Source: Acinetobacter sp.
GTDB lineage: Bacteria; Pseudomonadota; Gammaproteobacteria; Pseudomonadales; Moraxellaceae
Direction: 5' to 3'
Length of the DNA: 62,589 nucleotides
NCBI GenBank assembly: GCA_031277915.1
Contig: JAITLL010000029.1
Coordinates: 1 to 62,589, forward strand
Shown: one piece after another, positions 1-8,691 of the stretch
Layout: each line of letters begins with the position of its first letter
Numbering within the stretch: position 1 is the first letter of the stretch
Notes under the pieces: generated by a model
Databases searched by the model: none
Seen by the model: only the letters and a program-made list of their open reading frames with translations
Told to the model about the DNA's origin: nothing
Translations under genes and position numbers: made by a program

Positions 1-77
1 GTACTTCCCGTTGCGCCGATTGACGTTCCTTTAAAGATCGTTCCATCTGCGAGGGCTAAAATGGCGGGGATGCTCAA
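1..77 (-). CDS. carA: Carbamoyl-phosphate synthase small subunit, 5' end only
   Basis: This is the N-terminal end of the glutaminase subunit of carbamoyl phosphate synthase, which feeds pyrimidine and arginine synthesis. On the minus strand the reading frame from a TTG at 77-75 gives SIPAILALADGTIF and then KGTSIGATGS, the conserved CarA N-terminus. The start rests on an AGGAG located seven bases upstream of the TTG; no ATG is available in frame nearby. Only about 25 codons are visible and the rest lies beyond base 1. The gene has its own promoter at 192-220 and a strongly structured leader of about 108 nt between them. Identification is by recalled family sequence and is firm despite the short length. 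Confidence 0.85.
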   Translation of the reverse strand, partial: MSIPAILALADGTIFKGTSIGATGS

Positions 78-106
78 ACCAAAGCTCCTGAATTTCGGCT
101 GTAAAA

Positions 107-175
107 AAGCGAGTAGACCCAAAAAAGATAGGCGATGTCCTAAAAAAACATGCCCTCCCTATCGGTCTGCCCGCT
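107..175 (-). promoter_or_regulatory. Long hairpin in the carA 5' leader
   Basis: The carA leader contains nested inverted repeats. The arms AAGCG, AGACC and GATAGG at 107-132 face CTATC, GGTCT and CGCTT at 159-175. An inner stem, GGCGATGT against ACATGCC, surrounds an A/T-rich loop at 139-148. The structure lies between the promoter and the TTG start, where attenuation or translational control of carA would act. No known riboswitch was recognised. Confidence 0.5.
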
Positions 176-191
176 TGTAACTTAACAGCGC

Positions 192-220
192 ATTATACGC
201 ATGGAACCTTAAAAAGTCTA
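192..220 (-). promoter_or_regulatory. Sigma-70 promoter of carA
   Basis: Read on the minus strand, a perfect TATAAT (192-197) lies 17 bases downstream of TAGACT (215-220). The predicted start site is near 185, which places the whole 107-175 hairpin in the transcript. Confidence 0.6.
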
Positions 221-389
221 TTTGTTTTCTATTAAAAAATATAATTCCTTGCTTGCTTTTTGCAAAAAGAGTCATCCGCTTATCTGAAACTGATACTTTT
301 AGCAAATTGTCTAACAATCTGAGTGCTGAAATAAGCCAATTCCACTTATTGTAATGCTAGCTAAAAAATAAACAATATGAGGAAATAGC

Positions 390-977
390 ATGAGTAATAA
401 TCAAGTTTCAAAAGACATAGCGGAAAATGCTTCATTAGTAGTGGAGGCAGTTAAGAGTGAAGTAACTGAAGCAAAACAAGCCGTGGCGAAAACAACGAGT
501 CGAGCTAAAAAAGCTGTCAGCACTAAAACAACACAGGTAAAAGAAGTTGTAGCTGAAAAAACAGAACAGGTGAAAGAAGTCGCTCATGAAGCAACTTCAC
601 AAGTTAAAGAAGCTATTGCAGAAACTCAAGAACAAGTAAAAGCTGTACTGAATGAAACTGAAGAAAAAATTGAAGCTGAAACTCAAGAATTGAATCAGAA
701 TATTCAAAATCAGTTTGCTCAGATTAAACAAGATATTTTGCAACGTCTCGATGTGATTAAAACTCAGTTCAATACTTCACAAGAGGGTTTAAATGAACTG
801 AAAAATACATTAAAAGCTGAAATTAATGCATTAATTGAAGATTTAACTAAAGTCACCAAAGAACTTAAAGGTGATATCAGCCAAATTTCTTTAAAACATA
901 AAGATTCTTTAGGTGAGAGTTTAAAGCGTACTAAAAATAATGCGGTTGAAGCTTGGAACAAAGCAAGAGATCACTAA
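390..977 (+). CDS. Coiled-coil, apolipoprotein/LEA-like repeat protein
   Basis: This 195-residue protein is very rich in Lys, Glu, Ala, Gln and Thr. From about residue 20 to 95 it repeats a VKE(A/V)xxE(K/T)xEQ-type 11-residue pattern, predicting one long amphipathic helix. A second helical stretch follows to the C-terminus. There is no signal peptide, membrane segment or catalytic motif. Such composition is seen in phasin-like, LEA-like and apolipoprotein-like proteins, so a role in coating a hydrophobic surface or protecting from stress is possible, but this is inference. The start is supported by GAGGAA six bases upstream of the ATG. It is transcribed divergently from carA and ends in a terminator shared with the gene at 1038. 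Confidence 0.75.
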   Translation: MSNNQVSKDIAENASLVVEAVKSEVTEAKQAVAKTTSRAKKAVSTKTTQVKEVVAEKTEQVKEVAHEATSQVKEAIAETQEQVKAVLNETEEKIEAETQELNQNIQNQFAQIKQDILQRLDVIKTQFNTSQEGLNELKNTLKAEINALIEDLTKVTKELKGDISQISLKHKDSLGESLKRTKNNAVEAWNKARDH

Positions 978-1000
978 AATTTTAGCTTTATAAGACGAAT

Positions 1001-1038
1001 AAAAAAGCGAGAATTAAGTTCTCGCTTTTTTATTTTTT
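1001..1038. terminator. Bidirectional intrinsic terminator
   Basis: AAAAAGCGAGAA, a five-base loop and TTCTCGCTTTTT form a perfect stem with T-runs on both strands. It separates the convergent genes ending at 977 and 1038. Confidence 0.85.
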
Positions 1039-1574
1039 TAAAACTGATGTAGCCAATCACGTTTATTGTGAAAATCAGCATTTTTCCCACTATGCTGCAT
1101 TGCATAGTACTGCATACCATCTTTAGTTTTTAAAACAGCAGTCAAACCTAAGTAAAGGTTTGCCCATTTTAATCGGTACTGCTGCATAAATTGGCCTAAA
1201 TCAAGACTTACATTTAAACCATAATGGGTACGCTTGAGATGATTGAGTTCAATATCGTAAGCAACGAGGGGAGGCATGCTTTCTGGGTAGCGATATTCTT
1301 CAAACTGGTAGGTCTGCCATGCTTGAGAAGGGGAGAGATTAATTTCCCGATAGAAATCTTCATCATGCACGCCAATAAAAATTTCAAAACAAGTTTCTTC
1401 CCACAAAAAATCTTGACGAGGATGAGCCGCGACCTCTTGAGGCCAGATAATAAGTTGATTTGGATCACGAATCCAAAAACCCACATTTAACGTATATGGG
1501 GCTTGCTGCTCAATTGCCCCAACAACAGAAACAGCCTGAAAACGATCAAAAGCTGAAAGTTCGTAACTTGCCAT
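1038..1574 (-). CDS. DOMON-like / CBM9-like domain protein
   Basis: This 178-residue protein has no signal peptide. It is rich in aromatic residues arranged in alternating strands (for example GFWIRDPNQLIIWPQ and FLWEETCFEIFIGV). The pattern matches the beta-sandwich DOMON-like/carbohydrate-binding-family-9-like domains found as stand-alone cytoplasmic proteins in Acinetobacter. Ligand and function are unknown. It lies 15 bases downstream of yhbY on the same strand, so the two are probably cotranscribed. The family assignment is from recalled sequence character and is moderately certain; the gene itself is clear from its length and from the terminator just past its stop. Confidence 0.7.
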   Translation of the reverse strand: MASYELSAFDRFQAVSVVGAIEQQAPYTLNVGFWIRDPNQLIIWPQEVAAHPRQDFLWEETCFEIFIGVHDEDFYREINLSPSQAWQTYQFEEYRYPESMPPLVAYDIELNHLKRTHYGLNVSLDLGQFMQQYRLKWANLYLGLTAVLKTKDGMQYYAMQHSGKNADFHNKRDWLHQF

Positions 1575-1589
1575 AATCTAGTCAATAAG

Positions 1590-1913
1590 TTAGTTTGCTA
1601 AATGAGCATGACGAACGAGGTTAGACAAGTGTTGGTTTTGTTTTGCGGCTTTTTTATAAAGTAAAACAATTTTACCAATTTTTTGTACAGCTTCAGCGCC
1701 AGTTGCTTCCACGATTGCATTGATTACTGCAGCACGAGCTTCACGGTCTTCACCAGCAATTTTTACTTTGATGAGTTCATGATCGTTTAAAGCACGAAGA
1801 GTTTCTTCAATTACAGCGTCTGTTAAGCCTTGTCCACCAATCATGACAACTGGATTAAGCACATGACCAATTTGACGTAAACGTTTACGTTCATGAATAG
1901 ATAAAGCGGCCAT
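1590..1913 (-). CDS. yhbY: YhbY-type CRM-domain RNA-binding protein
   Basis: This 107-residue protein consists of one CRM (KH-like) domain. Visible hallmarks are ERKRLRQIGHVLNPVV near the N-terminus and the basic GGQG loop, followed by a helix-strand segment ending in GKIVLLYKK. In E. coli YhbY associates with pre-50S ribosomal particles. It is divergently oriented to rlmE, another 50S maturation gene, with a shared upstream region of about 200 bases (1914-2112). The length is slightly above the E. coli homologue because of a short basic tail. Confidence 0.9.
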   Translation of the reverse strand: MAALSIHERKRLRQIGHVLNPVVMIGGQGLTDAVIEETLRALNDHELIKVKIAGEDREARAAVINAIVEATGAEAVQKIGKIVLLYKKAAKQNQHLSNLVRHAHLAN

Positions 1914-2112
1914 TAAAAATACCTGATTTTAAAAACGACTTAGTATAGCAAAAAACTTAAAATCAAATGTATGAAAAACTGTATAAATAATCGATCAACA
2001 TTATTGGAAAAAAACTGTAAAAGTTATTGAGATTACGTTACATCCGTACTGTAATGAGAGTAATTTTCACGTACAATGAACAATCAGAAGTTTTTTTGAT
2101 ATTTAGTGAGTT

Positions 2113-2763
2113 ATGGCAACACGCATCACAAACCAAAAATTGTCTAAAAGTAGTCGTGCGTGGATGAGGGAACATCTAGACGATCCTTTTGTAAAAAAAG
2201 CACAAAAGGAAGGATATCGTGCACGAGCAGCATATAAACTTCTTGAAATTCAAGAAAAATATAAGTTGATCAGGCCAGGCATGACAGTGGTTGATTTGGG
2301 GGCAGCTCCTGGGAGTTGGTCACAAATCGCTGGGAAACTTGTTGGTAGCAAGGGTTTAGTTATTGCTTCCGATATTTTACCTATGGATGCTTTGCCGGAT
2401 GTCACGTTCTTACAAGGCGACTTTAGAGAAGAAGCTGTATTTGAAAAATTGTTAAATATTTTAAATGGAAGACAAGTAGACATTGTAATTTCTGATATGG
2501 CCCCCAATACATCAGGTAATAGGGCTGTTGATCAACCTCGACAGATTTACTTGTGTGAACTTGCTTTAGACTTTGCTCAAAAAGTTTTGGGTCCAAATGG
2601 ACAGTTTGTTGTTAAAGTGTTCCAAGGCGCAGGCTTTGATGAGTTTCGTAAACAAGTCGTTGATAGTTTTGATGTGTTAAAAACAGCAAAACCAGCAGCT
2701 TCTAGGGCGCGGTCTAAAGAAGTTTTTTTGGTTGGACAAGGGCGTAAGAAAGCATTGCAATAA
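2113..2763 (+). CDS. rlmE: 23S rRNA 2'-O-ribose U2552 methyltransferase RlmE
   Basis: RlmE (FtsJ/RrmJ) methylates U2552 of 23S rRNA in the assembled large subunit using S-adenosylmethionine. The 216-residue sequence shows the SAM-binding loop [11 protein letters not shown] (residues 61-71) and the K-D-K-E catalytic tetrad: K42 in AAYKL, D in SDMAPN, K in VVKVFQG and E in SKEVFLV. The length matches the family. The ATG follows a GAG a few bases upstream. It precedes ftsH, the usual heat-shock-linked neighbour, with about 135 bases between them that contain a nested hairpin. Confidence 0.95.
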   Translation: MATRITNQKLSKSSRAWMREHLDDPFVKKAQKEGYRARAAYKLLEIQEKYKLIRPGMTVVDLGAAPGSWSQIAGKLVGSKGLVIASDILPMDALPDVTFLQGDFREEAVFEKLLNILNGRQVDIVISDMAPNTSGNRAVDQPRQIYLCELALDFAQKVLGPNGQFVVKVFQGAGFDEFRKQVVDSFDVLKTAKPAASRARSKEVFLVGQGRKKALQ

Positions 2764-2769
2764 AGTTTA

Positions 2770-2822
2770 CTTGCCAAGCTCCTAAAAATTGTGCATTTTG
2801 TATCTTTTAGGTTATCCGCAAG
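2770..2822 (+). promoter_or_regulatory. Nested hairpin between rlmE and ftsH
   Basis: CTTGC (2770) pairs with GCAAG (2818) and, inside it, CCTAAAA (2781) pairs with TTTTAGG (2805). No T-tract follows directly, so it is more likely a leader structure or partial attenuator than a full terminator. Confidence 0.3.
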
Positions 2823-2897
2823 CAAGACAATTGCTGTTTTTAAGACGATCAGCCAAGATTGGGCATGATCAAATTAGATCGATATGGGAATAAAGCT

Positions 2898-4793
2898 TTG
2901 AGCGATTACTTCAAGAATGCCGTATTGTGGCTAATAATACTGGGTGTTCTGATTTTAATTTTCAGTAATATCAGTGACCGCAATAAGCCTACTGCAATGA
3001 AATATTCAGATTTTGTTGCAGCGGTGAATGGTGGCCAAATTAAGCAAGTCACAATTGACGGTTTAAACATTAGTGGTGAAAAAACTAACGGATCTCAGTT
3101 TGAAACTGTTCGTCCGCAGGTTGAAGACACTGAACTTATGCCAAGCTTAAATAAGCAAAATGTTGTTGTTGAGGGCACAGCTCCACAGCGTCAAGGCATT
3201 TTGATGCAACTTCTCATTGCTAGTTTCCCTGTACTGTTAATCATTTTGTTATTCATGTTCTTTATGCGTAACATGGGTGGTGGTGCAGGCGGTAAAAATG
3301 GTCCGATGAGTTTTGGTAAATCGAAGGCAAAAATGCTTTCTGAAGACCAAATCAAAGTGACTTTTGCTGACGTTGCCGGTTGTGATGAAGCGAAGCAAGA
3401 AGTTGTAGAAATTGTAGATTTCTTAAAAGATCCTGCAAAGTTCAAACGCTTGGGCGCTACTATTCCACGTGGCGTACTTATGGTTGGTCCTCCAGGTACT
3501 GGTAAAACGTTATTAGCCAAAGCAATTGCTGGTGAAGCAAAGGTTCCATTCTTTAGCATTTCTGGTTCTGACTTTGTTGAGATGTTTGTGGGTGTGGGTG
3601 CGTCCCGTGTCCGTGACATGTTTGAACAAGCAAAACGTCATGCACCATGTATCATCTTTATCGATGAGATTGATGCAGTGGGTCGTCACCGTGGTTCGGG
3701 TACAGGTGGTGGTCACGATGAACGTGAGCAAACCCTAAACCAAATGCTCGTAGAGATGGATGGTTTTGAAGGTAATGAAGGCGTAATTGTTATTGCTGCA
3801 ACTAACCGTGTTGACGTATTAGACAAAGCATTATTACGTCCAGGCCGTTTTGACCGTCAAGTTATGGTTGGTTTACCTGATATCCGTGGTCGTGAACAAA
3901 TCCTGAATGTACATTTGAAAAAATTGCCTTCAGTGACTGGTGTGGATGTTAAAGTTTTATCTCGTGGTACACCTGGTTTCTCTGGTGCACAGTTGGCAAA
4001 CCTTGTAAATGAAGCTGCTTTATTTGCTGCTCGCCGTAACAAGAACACTGTCGATATGCATGATTTTGAAGATGCAAAAGATAAGATCTATATGGGGCCA
4101 GAACGTAAATCAATGGTTTTACGTGAAGAAGAGCGCCGTGCAACTGCATACCATGAAGCAGGGCATGCAATTGTGGCCGAGATTTTACCAGGTACTGACC
4201 CTGTGCATAAGGTAACAATTATGCCGCGTGGTTGGGCTCTAGGTGTAACTTGGCAGTTACCTGAACAAGATCAGATTAGCCACTATAAAGACAAAATGTT
4301 AAATGAAATTGCAATTTTGTTTGGTGGACGTATTGCTGAAGAAGTATTCATTCAGCAGCAATCAACTGGTGCTTCAAATGACTTCGAACGTGCTACAAAA
4401 ATGGCTCGGGCTATGGTCACAAAGTACGGTATGTCTGACAAAATGGGTGTTATGGTTTACGAAGATGAAAATCAAAATGGATTCTTCGGTAACGTAGGTA
4501 GTCGTACAATTTCTGAGGCAACTCAACAGCAGGTTGATCAGGAAGTACGCCGTATTTTAGATGAACAATATAAAGTTGCTCGTGATCTCTTGGAAAACAA
4601 TAAAGATATCGCACATGCTATGGTTAAAGCGTTGATGGAATGGGAAACTATTGATCGTGAGCAAATCCGTGACATCATGGAAGGTCGCGAGCCTCAACCA
4701 CCTAAAGTTTATATTGCTGAAAATCCGGTATCTGCATTTGAACCACCGAAAGATGGTCCATCTACTCCGCCACCATTACCGGCAATGAATTAA
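2898..4793 (+). CDS. ftsH: ATP-dependent zinc metalloprotease FtsH
   Basis: FtsH is the membrane-anchored hexameric AAA+ protease that degrades misfolded membrane proteins and regulators. Counting from the TTG at 2898 (631 residues), the order is: membrane segment at about 5-24, periplasmic domain, second membrane segment at about 98-123, Walker A GPPGTGKT at 197-204, Walker B IIFIDEID near 252, the second region of homology, and the zinc motif HEAGH at 419-423. The frame stays open upstream with a TTG at 2859 and an ATG at 2865, which would add 11-13 residues. The TTG at 2898 was preferred because [10 protein letters not shown] is the usual N-terminus and GGAA lies at a workable distance. 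The start remains the only uncertainty. Confidence 0.95.
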   Translation: MSDYFKNAVLWLIILGVLILIFSNISDRNKPTAMKYSDFVAAVNGGQIKQVTIDGLNISGEKTNGSQFETVRPQVEDTELMPSLNKQNVVVEGTAPQRQGILMQLLIASFPVLLIILLFMFFMRNMGGGAGGKNGPMSFGKSKAKMLSEDQIKVTFADVAGCDEAKQEVVEIVDFLKDPAKFKRLGATIPRGVLMVGPPGTGKTLLAKAIAGEAKVPFFSISGSDFVEMFVGVGASRVRDMFEQAKRHAPCIIFIDEIDAVGRHRGSGTGGGHDEREQTLNQMLVEMDGFEGNEGVIVIAATNRVDVLDKALLRPGRFDRQVMVGLPDIRGREQILNVHLKKLPSVTGVDVKVLSRGTPGFSGAQLANLVNEAALFAARRNKNTVDMHDFEDAKDKIYMGPERKSMVLREEERRATAYHEAGHAIVAEILPGTDPVHKVTIMPRGWALGVTWQLPEQDQISHYKDKMLNEIAILFGGRIAEEVFIQQQSTGASNDFERATKMARAMVTKYGMSDKMGVMVYEDENQNGFFGNVGSRTISEATQQQVDQEVRRILDEQYKVARDLLENNKDIAHAMVKALMEWETIDREQIRDIMEGREPQPPKVYIAENPVSAFEPPKDGPSTPPPLPAMN

Positions 4794-4804
4794 ATTAAAA
4801 AATA

Positions 4805-4833
4805 AAAAAGCCACAGTCATGTGGCTTTTTTAT
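4805..4833 (+). terminator. ftsH terminator
   Basis: AAAAAGCCAC, a six-base loop and GTGGCTTTTTT follow the ftsH stop by about a dozen bases. Because this hairpin lies upstream of 4926, it argues against any folP start before that point. Confidence 0.85.
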
Positions 4834-4925
4834 TTATCTTAAATGCGGCTAAAGCAAAGAGAAATCAAAAGCATGTAAAGTATAGACTTGCTAAAATAGC
4901 CTTTGATTTTGAACCGGAGCTTTTT

Positions 4926-5777
4926 ATGCAGTTAATATCTTTACCCAAGCAGATTTTACAGTGTGGACAGCTTCAACTGGATTTATCTCAGCCACACGTT
5001 ATGGGTATTTTAAATGTTACCCCAGATTCTTTTAGTGATGGTGGTAAACATAACCAATTAGACCAGGCGGTTGAGCATGCGCTTAGTATGATTGAACAAG
5101 GCGCTACACTTATTGATATTGGTGGTGAATCTACTCGACCTGGTGCTTCAGAAGTGGCGGTAGAAGAGGAAATACGCCGCGTGGTACCTGTAGTTGAAGT
5201 TTTATCTCAACATAATGTTATTTTGTCGATTGATACCAGTCAGCCAGAAGTGATTCGTGCAGCTAAAACAGCGGGGGCGCATATTTGGAATGATGTACGA
5301 GCTCTAACGCGCCCTAATGCTTTGAAGACGGCAGCAGAGCTGGATATACCTGTAGTGATTATGCATATGCGTGGTGAGCCAACCACAATGAATCAGTTGG
5401 ATCAATATACTAATGTAACGCTGAATGTTATAGCGGAGCTTCAGCAGCGCGTAAATGAGGCTTTAAATGCAGGTGTAAAAAAGCAAAATATTATTATTGA
5501 TCCTGGTTTTGGTTTTGCAAAAAATGCGCATCAAAATTTAAAACTTTTAAAAGAGTTTTGGAAGCTTAATGAAATGGGGTATCCAATTTTATCGGGCCTC
5601 TCCCGTAAACGTTTTATTGGTGAAGCTTTACACGGAGCTGCTGCTGATCAGCGTGTTGTAGGAAGTGTTACTGGGCATTTGCTGAGTATTCAGCAAGGTG
5701 CATCTATTGTGAGAGCACATGATGTAAAAGCGATGCATGACGCTATTTTAGTGTGGAAAGCTATGCAACAAGCTTGA
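4926..5777 (+). CDS. folP: Dihydropteroate synthase
   Basis: DHPS condenses p-aminobenzoate with dihydropterin pyrophosphate in folate synthesis and is the sulfonamide target. The protein (283 residues) has the signature MGILNVTPDSFSDGG near residue 25, the DIGGESTRPGA loop, the DTS pterin-site segment, the DPGFGFAKN strand and the C-terminal SRKRFIG motif, all intact. The frame is open back to 4821, but that extension runs through the ftsH terminator. The ATG at 4926 has GGAG eight bases upstream and gives a normal length. It probably has its own promoter within 4834-4925. Confidence 0.95.
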   Translation: MQLISLPKQILQCGQLQLDLSQPHVMGILNVTPDSFSDGGKHNQLDQAVEHALSMIEQGATLIDIGGESTRPGASEVAVEEEIRRVVPVVEVLSQHNVILSIDTSQPEVIRAAKTAGAHIWNDVRALTRPNALKTAAELDIPVVIMHMRGEPTTMNQLDQYTNVTLNVIAELQQRVNEALNAGVKKQNIIIDPGFGFAKNAHQNLKLLKEFWKLNEMGYPILSGLSRKRFIGEALHGAAADQRVVGSVTGHLLSIQQGASIVRAHDVKAMHDAILVWKAMQQA

Positions 5778-5900
5778 AATAATATGAGGTAAATCGATTG
5801 CTCATATCAAAAACTGGATGCGTGAGTCGGGTAAAAATCTCGTGATTTTTGCGAAAATATGTTATAAGCGGCAAGTTTTTGCTGTTGTGTAATCTTTTGT

Positions 5901-6215
5901 ATGTTCGAAGACCTACTTCTCCCAATGTTTGATGATGAATATTATCCAGATATTTTGGTCGCTGAACTTAAGCAGCTTATTGAACAATTTGCGAAAAAAG
6001 TTCAAAAGTCTGCTTCAGTTGATCAGGATGTTTATCGTTATGCTCATCAGATTGTAAATGAAATTAATGAAATGAAGCCACAGTTTGAAGATCTCGATTC
6101 CTCACTTGATGATAGTGCTGCTGATTACATTGCTGAGGCAATGATGATGGTGGCACAAGATGCAGGATATTTAGATCTTGAAATGGAAGAGCTGGTTATG
6201 AATCGAGAGTGGTGA
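5901..6215 (+). CDS. DUF5713-like small acidic protein
   Basis: This 104-residue, very acidic protein starts MFEDLLLPMFDDEYYPD and continues as a predicted all-helical domain. It resembles DUF5713-family proteins of unknown function. It has no signal peptide and no recognisable active site. Its stop (6213-6215) directly abuts the 3' end of the opposing pseudogene at 6216. The spacing of about 120 bases after folP suggests separate transcription. The family assignment is from memory. Confidence 0.65.
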   Translation: MFEDLLLPMFDDEYYPDILVAELKQLIEQFAKKVQKSASVDQDVYRYAHQIVNEINEMKPQFEDLDSSLDDSAADYIAEAMMMVAQDAGYLDLEMEELVMNREW

Positions 6216-6555
6216 TTACTCTCGATTCTCAATATTTTTGATTGCGTCTAATAAACGACATGAGGTTCCTACATGAACTTCATTTATATTCTCACCTTTT
6301 AAAACTAAATTTCCATTCTGTTGATTATCAATATCTGCTAATACACTAACCCAATATTCTTTTTTTAATTGCTGTAATTCTTTAAATTTATGAGTTAGCC
6401 CTTGAGTTGCTTCGATGAGATAGTCATCTTGAGTAATAGAGCAACGTATAAGATGCCAATGATTATTTTTGAAAATAGGGTGCCGTTGAAAATATCTTTA
6501 GCATTTGTGGTGGATGTCAAAAGCAGAGTAAATATAAACAATAATATTTTTTCAT
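6216..6555 (-). pseudogene. Frameshifted small exported protein gene
   Basis: On the minus strand an ATG at 6555-6553 soon runs into a stop. Allowing one base lost in the A-run at about 6547-6552 and another near 6480-6486 restores a protein of about 110 residues. It has a signal-peptide-like start (ILLFIFTLLLTSTTNAKDIF), then HPIFKNNHWHLIRCSITQDD, a helical middle and an end reading CRLLDAIKNIENRE, stopping at 6218-6216. The long downstream frame without stops and the sensible signal peptide indicate a recently inactivated gene. Two single-base assembly errors would look the same. No family was recognised. Confidence 0.6.
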
Positions 6556-6577
6556 AAGTATTATTTTTATTAGACGT

Positions 6578-6599
6578 AAAAAAACCAGCTTACGCTGGA
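6578..6599 (-). terminator. Terminator of first tRNA-Leu
   Basis: On the minus strand CCAGC, a GTAA loop and GCTGG are followed by a run of T residues, just downstream of the tRNA 3' end. An identical hairpin follows the second tRNA-Leu copy. Confidence 0.8.
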
Positions 6600-6631
6600 T
6601 TCTTTGTAGCACCAAATTCAATAGTTGAAAA

Positions 6632-6717
6632 TGGTGCCCGGGGCCGGACTCGAACCGGCACGCTTTGTGGGCGGGGGATTTTAAATCCCCTGTGTCTACC
6701 TATTTCACCACCCGGGC
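6632..6717 (-). tRNA. tRNA-Leu(UAA), copy 1
   Basis: Read on the minus strand, an 86-nt tRNA begins GCCCGGG and ends CCCGGGC-A-CCA, with encoded CCA. It has a long variable arm, the GGTTCGAGTCC T-arm and a GGATTTAAAATCC anticodon arm giving anticodon UAA. The sequence is identical to the copy at 8778-8863. Confidence 0.95.
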
Positions 6718-6726
6718 ATGAGCGCA

Positions 6727-6755
6727 ATAATAGAGGACAAGTGCGCGATTGGCAA
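6727..6755 (-). promoter_or_regulatory. Promoter of first tRNA-Leu
   Basis: On the minus strand TTGCCA (6755-6750) and TATTAT (6732-6727) are separated by 17 bases, about 10 bases upstream of the tRNA. The same hexamers and spacing precede the tRNA-Ser at 35453. Confidence 0.65.
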
Positions 6756-6823
6756 GAGAAAATCAGAGAGTTTGCTTTATTTTCAATCAGTTCTTGTTTG
6801 TATTTATATAAATTAATCAATTT

Positions 6824-6863
6824 GTGTCATGATTTGTTCATCAAACTGAGATCAGCTGTTCAT
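6824..6863 (+). promoter_or_regulatory. Pho-box-like repeat array upstream of phoD
   Basis: Four heptamers start at 6824, 6835, 6846 and 6857, exactly 11 bases apart: GTGTCAT, TGTTCAT, CTGAGAT and TGTTCAT. They resemble the PhoB half-site CTGTCAT with four-base spacers. The array ends about 50 bases before the phosphatase start, consistent with PhoB activation under phosphate limitation. Confidence 0.55.
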
Positions 6864-6913
6864 CTTATGTACTTAAGTTTAAAGCACTCATTGCTTATAA
6901 CTTTGGTAATTTT

Positions 6914-8677
6914 ATGACAGAAAAAATTTCACGCCGAGAATTAATTCAAAAAAGTCTATTCGGTTTTGGGGCGTTATCTATGCCTGTGGCTTTTACTGGA
7001 TGTAACGACAGTTCTGACGAAGAAAGTTCGCAAATACAGGCAGATTTCCTCCATGGGGTAGCTAGTGGAGATCCATTGCAAGACAGAGTTATCTTGTGGA
7101 CACGTGTGACACCGATAGATTTTGGTGTGCGCCTGAAAGTAACTTGGGAAATTGCTACCGATAATCAGTTTACTCAGAATTTAAAGACTGGGATGGTTGA
7201 AACCACCAAAACTGATGATTTTACTGTGAAAGTTGATGCAACTGGTTTGCAGGCGGATACAGTTTATTATTATCGCTTTCGATTTGGTAGCAAAGTCTCC
7301 CCAGTTGGGCAAACAAAAACATTACCTGCATCCACCAATAAAGTAAGTTTTGCAGTATGTTCTTGTTCTAACTATCCTGCGGGTTATTTTTATGTTTACC
7401 GTGAAATGGCAAAGCAGAACGTCGATGTCATTATTCATTTAGGTGACTATATTTATGAGTATGGAGCAGATGGTTATGCGACAGAAGATGCTGCAAAGCT
7501 AGGTCGTACTTTACCTGCTGACAATAATAAAGAAATTATTAAATTAGATGATTATCGCAAACGCTATGCACTTTATCGTCAAGATAAAGACTTACAGGCG
7601 GCTCATCAACGTCATCCTTTTATTGTAATTTGGGATGATCATGAGTTAGCAAATGATGCTTGGCGTGATGGGGCAGAAAATCATCAAAGTAATGAAGGGC
7701 TCTTTTCTGATCGTAAATTAGCTGCTCTACAAGCTTATTTTGAATGGATGCCGATTCGTCCGGTTTCTAGTACGGACCATTTAAATATTTATCGTCAGTT
7801 TAACTTTGGCTCACTTGTTCAATTAACCATGCTAGATACACGTATTCTTGCGCGTGACAAGCAACTTGAATATAAAGACTATATGACAACCTCTGGTTTA
7901 GATATTGCAAAATTTCAAGCAGATCTAACAAATCCGTCGCGTACGTTGATGGGGTATACACAAAGAGATTGGTTGGTCGATAAGTTAAAGCAATCTACAG
8001 CAACATGGAATGTTGTGGGGCAGCAAATTTTGATGAGTAAAATGTGGATTCCTGCTGAGTTATTGGTCTCTTTAGGGCAAATTACTTCAGGGGGGACTTC
8101 ACCTGAAACTCTGGCTAAAATGAATGCGCAAATTACCGAGTTGGTGAGTTTAAAACTTCGATTGCAACAAGGTGATCCGACATTAACAGCCCAAGAAAAA
8201 GCAAGAATTATGACTGTTGCACCTTATAATTTAGATGCTTGGGATGGTTATTATGCTGAGCGAGAGTTTGTTTATGATAAATTGGCTGAGTTTAATAAAA
8301 AGATTGTTGTGTTGGCAGGCGATACGCATAATGCATGGGCATCTTATTTGTATAGCCAAAAGGGGAAATATGTAGGTGTTGAGTTGGCAACCAGCTCTGT
8401 GTCATCGCCCGGACTAGAAAAATATTTAAGTATTCCATTGGCGCAGTTACAGCAGTTTGAATTTGCCTTTACTACCTTAATTGATGAATTGGCTTATTGT
8501 AATTTAAATCAACGAGGGTATTTGCTGGTTACTCTGGATCAGGCGCAAGTTCATTCACAGTGGATATTTTTAGATTCTATTAAAAACACGGAATATCAAA
8601 TAGATTCAAGTAGACAGAACGATATTGTGTTGGATTTAAATTTAATGCCGTTAAAACAAGGCCAAAAAACTGCTTAA
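6914..8677 (+). CDS. phoD: PhoD-type alkaline phosphatase, Tat-exported
   Basis: This 587-residue secreted phosphatase/phosphodiesterase belongs to the PhoD family. Export by the Tat pathway is indicated by SRRELIQKS at residues 5-13 followed by a hydrophobic stretch; the FTGC at about 28-31 could make it a Tat lipoprotein. An N-terminal Fn3-like domain precedes the catalytic metallophosphatase domain. Metal-ligand motifs visible are CSC in SFAVCSCSN, HLGDYIYEYG, WDDHELAND and AGDTHNAW. It is flanked by two tRNA-Leu copies on the opposite strand and preceded by a Pho-box-like array, which fits a role in phosphate scavenging. The substrate cannot be read from sequence. Confidence 0.9.
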   Translation: MTEKISRRELIQKSLFGFGALSMPVAFTGCNDSSDEESSQIQADFLHGVASGDPLQDRVILWTRVTPIDFGVRLKVTWEIATDNQFTQNLKTGMVETTKTDDFTVKVDATGLQADTVYYYRFRFGSKVSPVGQTKTLPASTNKVSFAVCSCSNYPAGYFYVYREMAKQNVDVIIHLGDYIYEYGADGYATEDAAKLGRTLPADNNKEIIKLDDYRKRYALYRQDKDLQAAHQRHPFIVIWDDHELANDAWRDGAENHQSNEGLFSDRKLAALQAYFEWMPIRPVSSTDHLNIYRQFNFGSLVQLTMLDTRILARDKQLEYKDYMTTSGLDIAKFQADLTNPSRTLMGYTQRDWLVDKLKQSTATWNVVGQQILMSKMWIPAELLVSLGQITSGGTSPETLAKMNAQITELVSLKLRLQQGDPTLTAQEKARIMTVAPYNLDAWDGYYAEREFVYDKLAEFNKKIVVLAGDTHNAWASYLYSQKGKYVGVELATSSVSSPGLEKYLSIPLAQLQQFEFAFTTLIDELAYCNLNQRGYLLVTLDQAQVHSQWIFLDSIKNTEYQIDSSRQNDIVLDLNLMPLKQGQKTA

Positions 8678-8691
8678 AATATTAAAAATAG

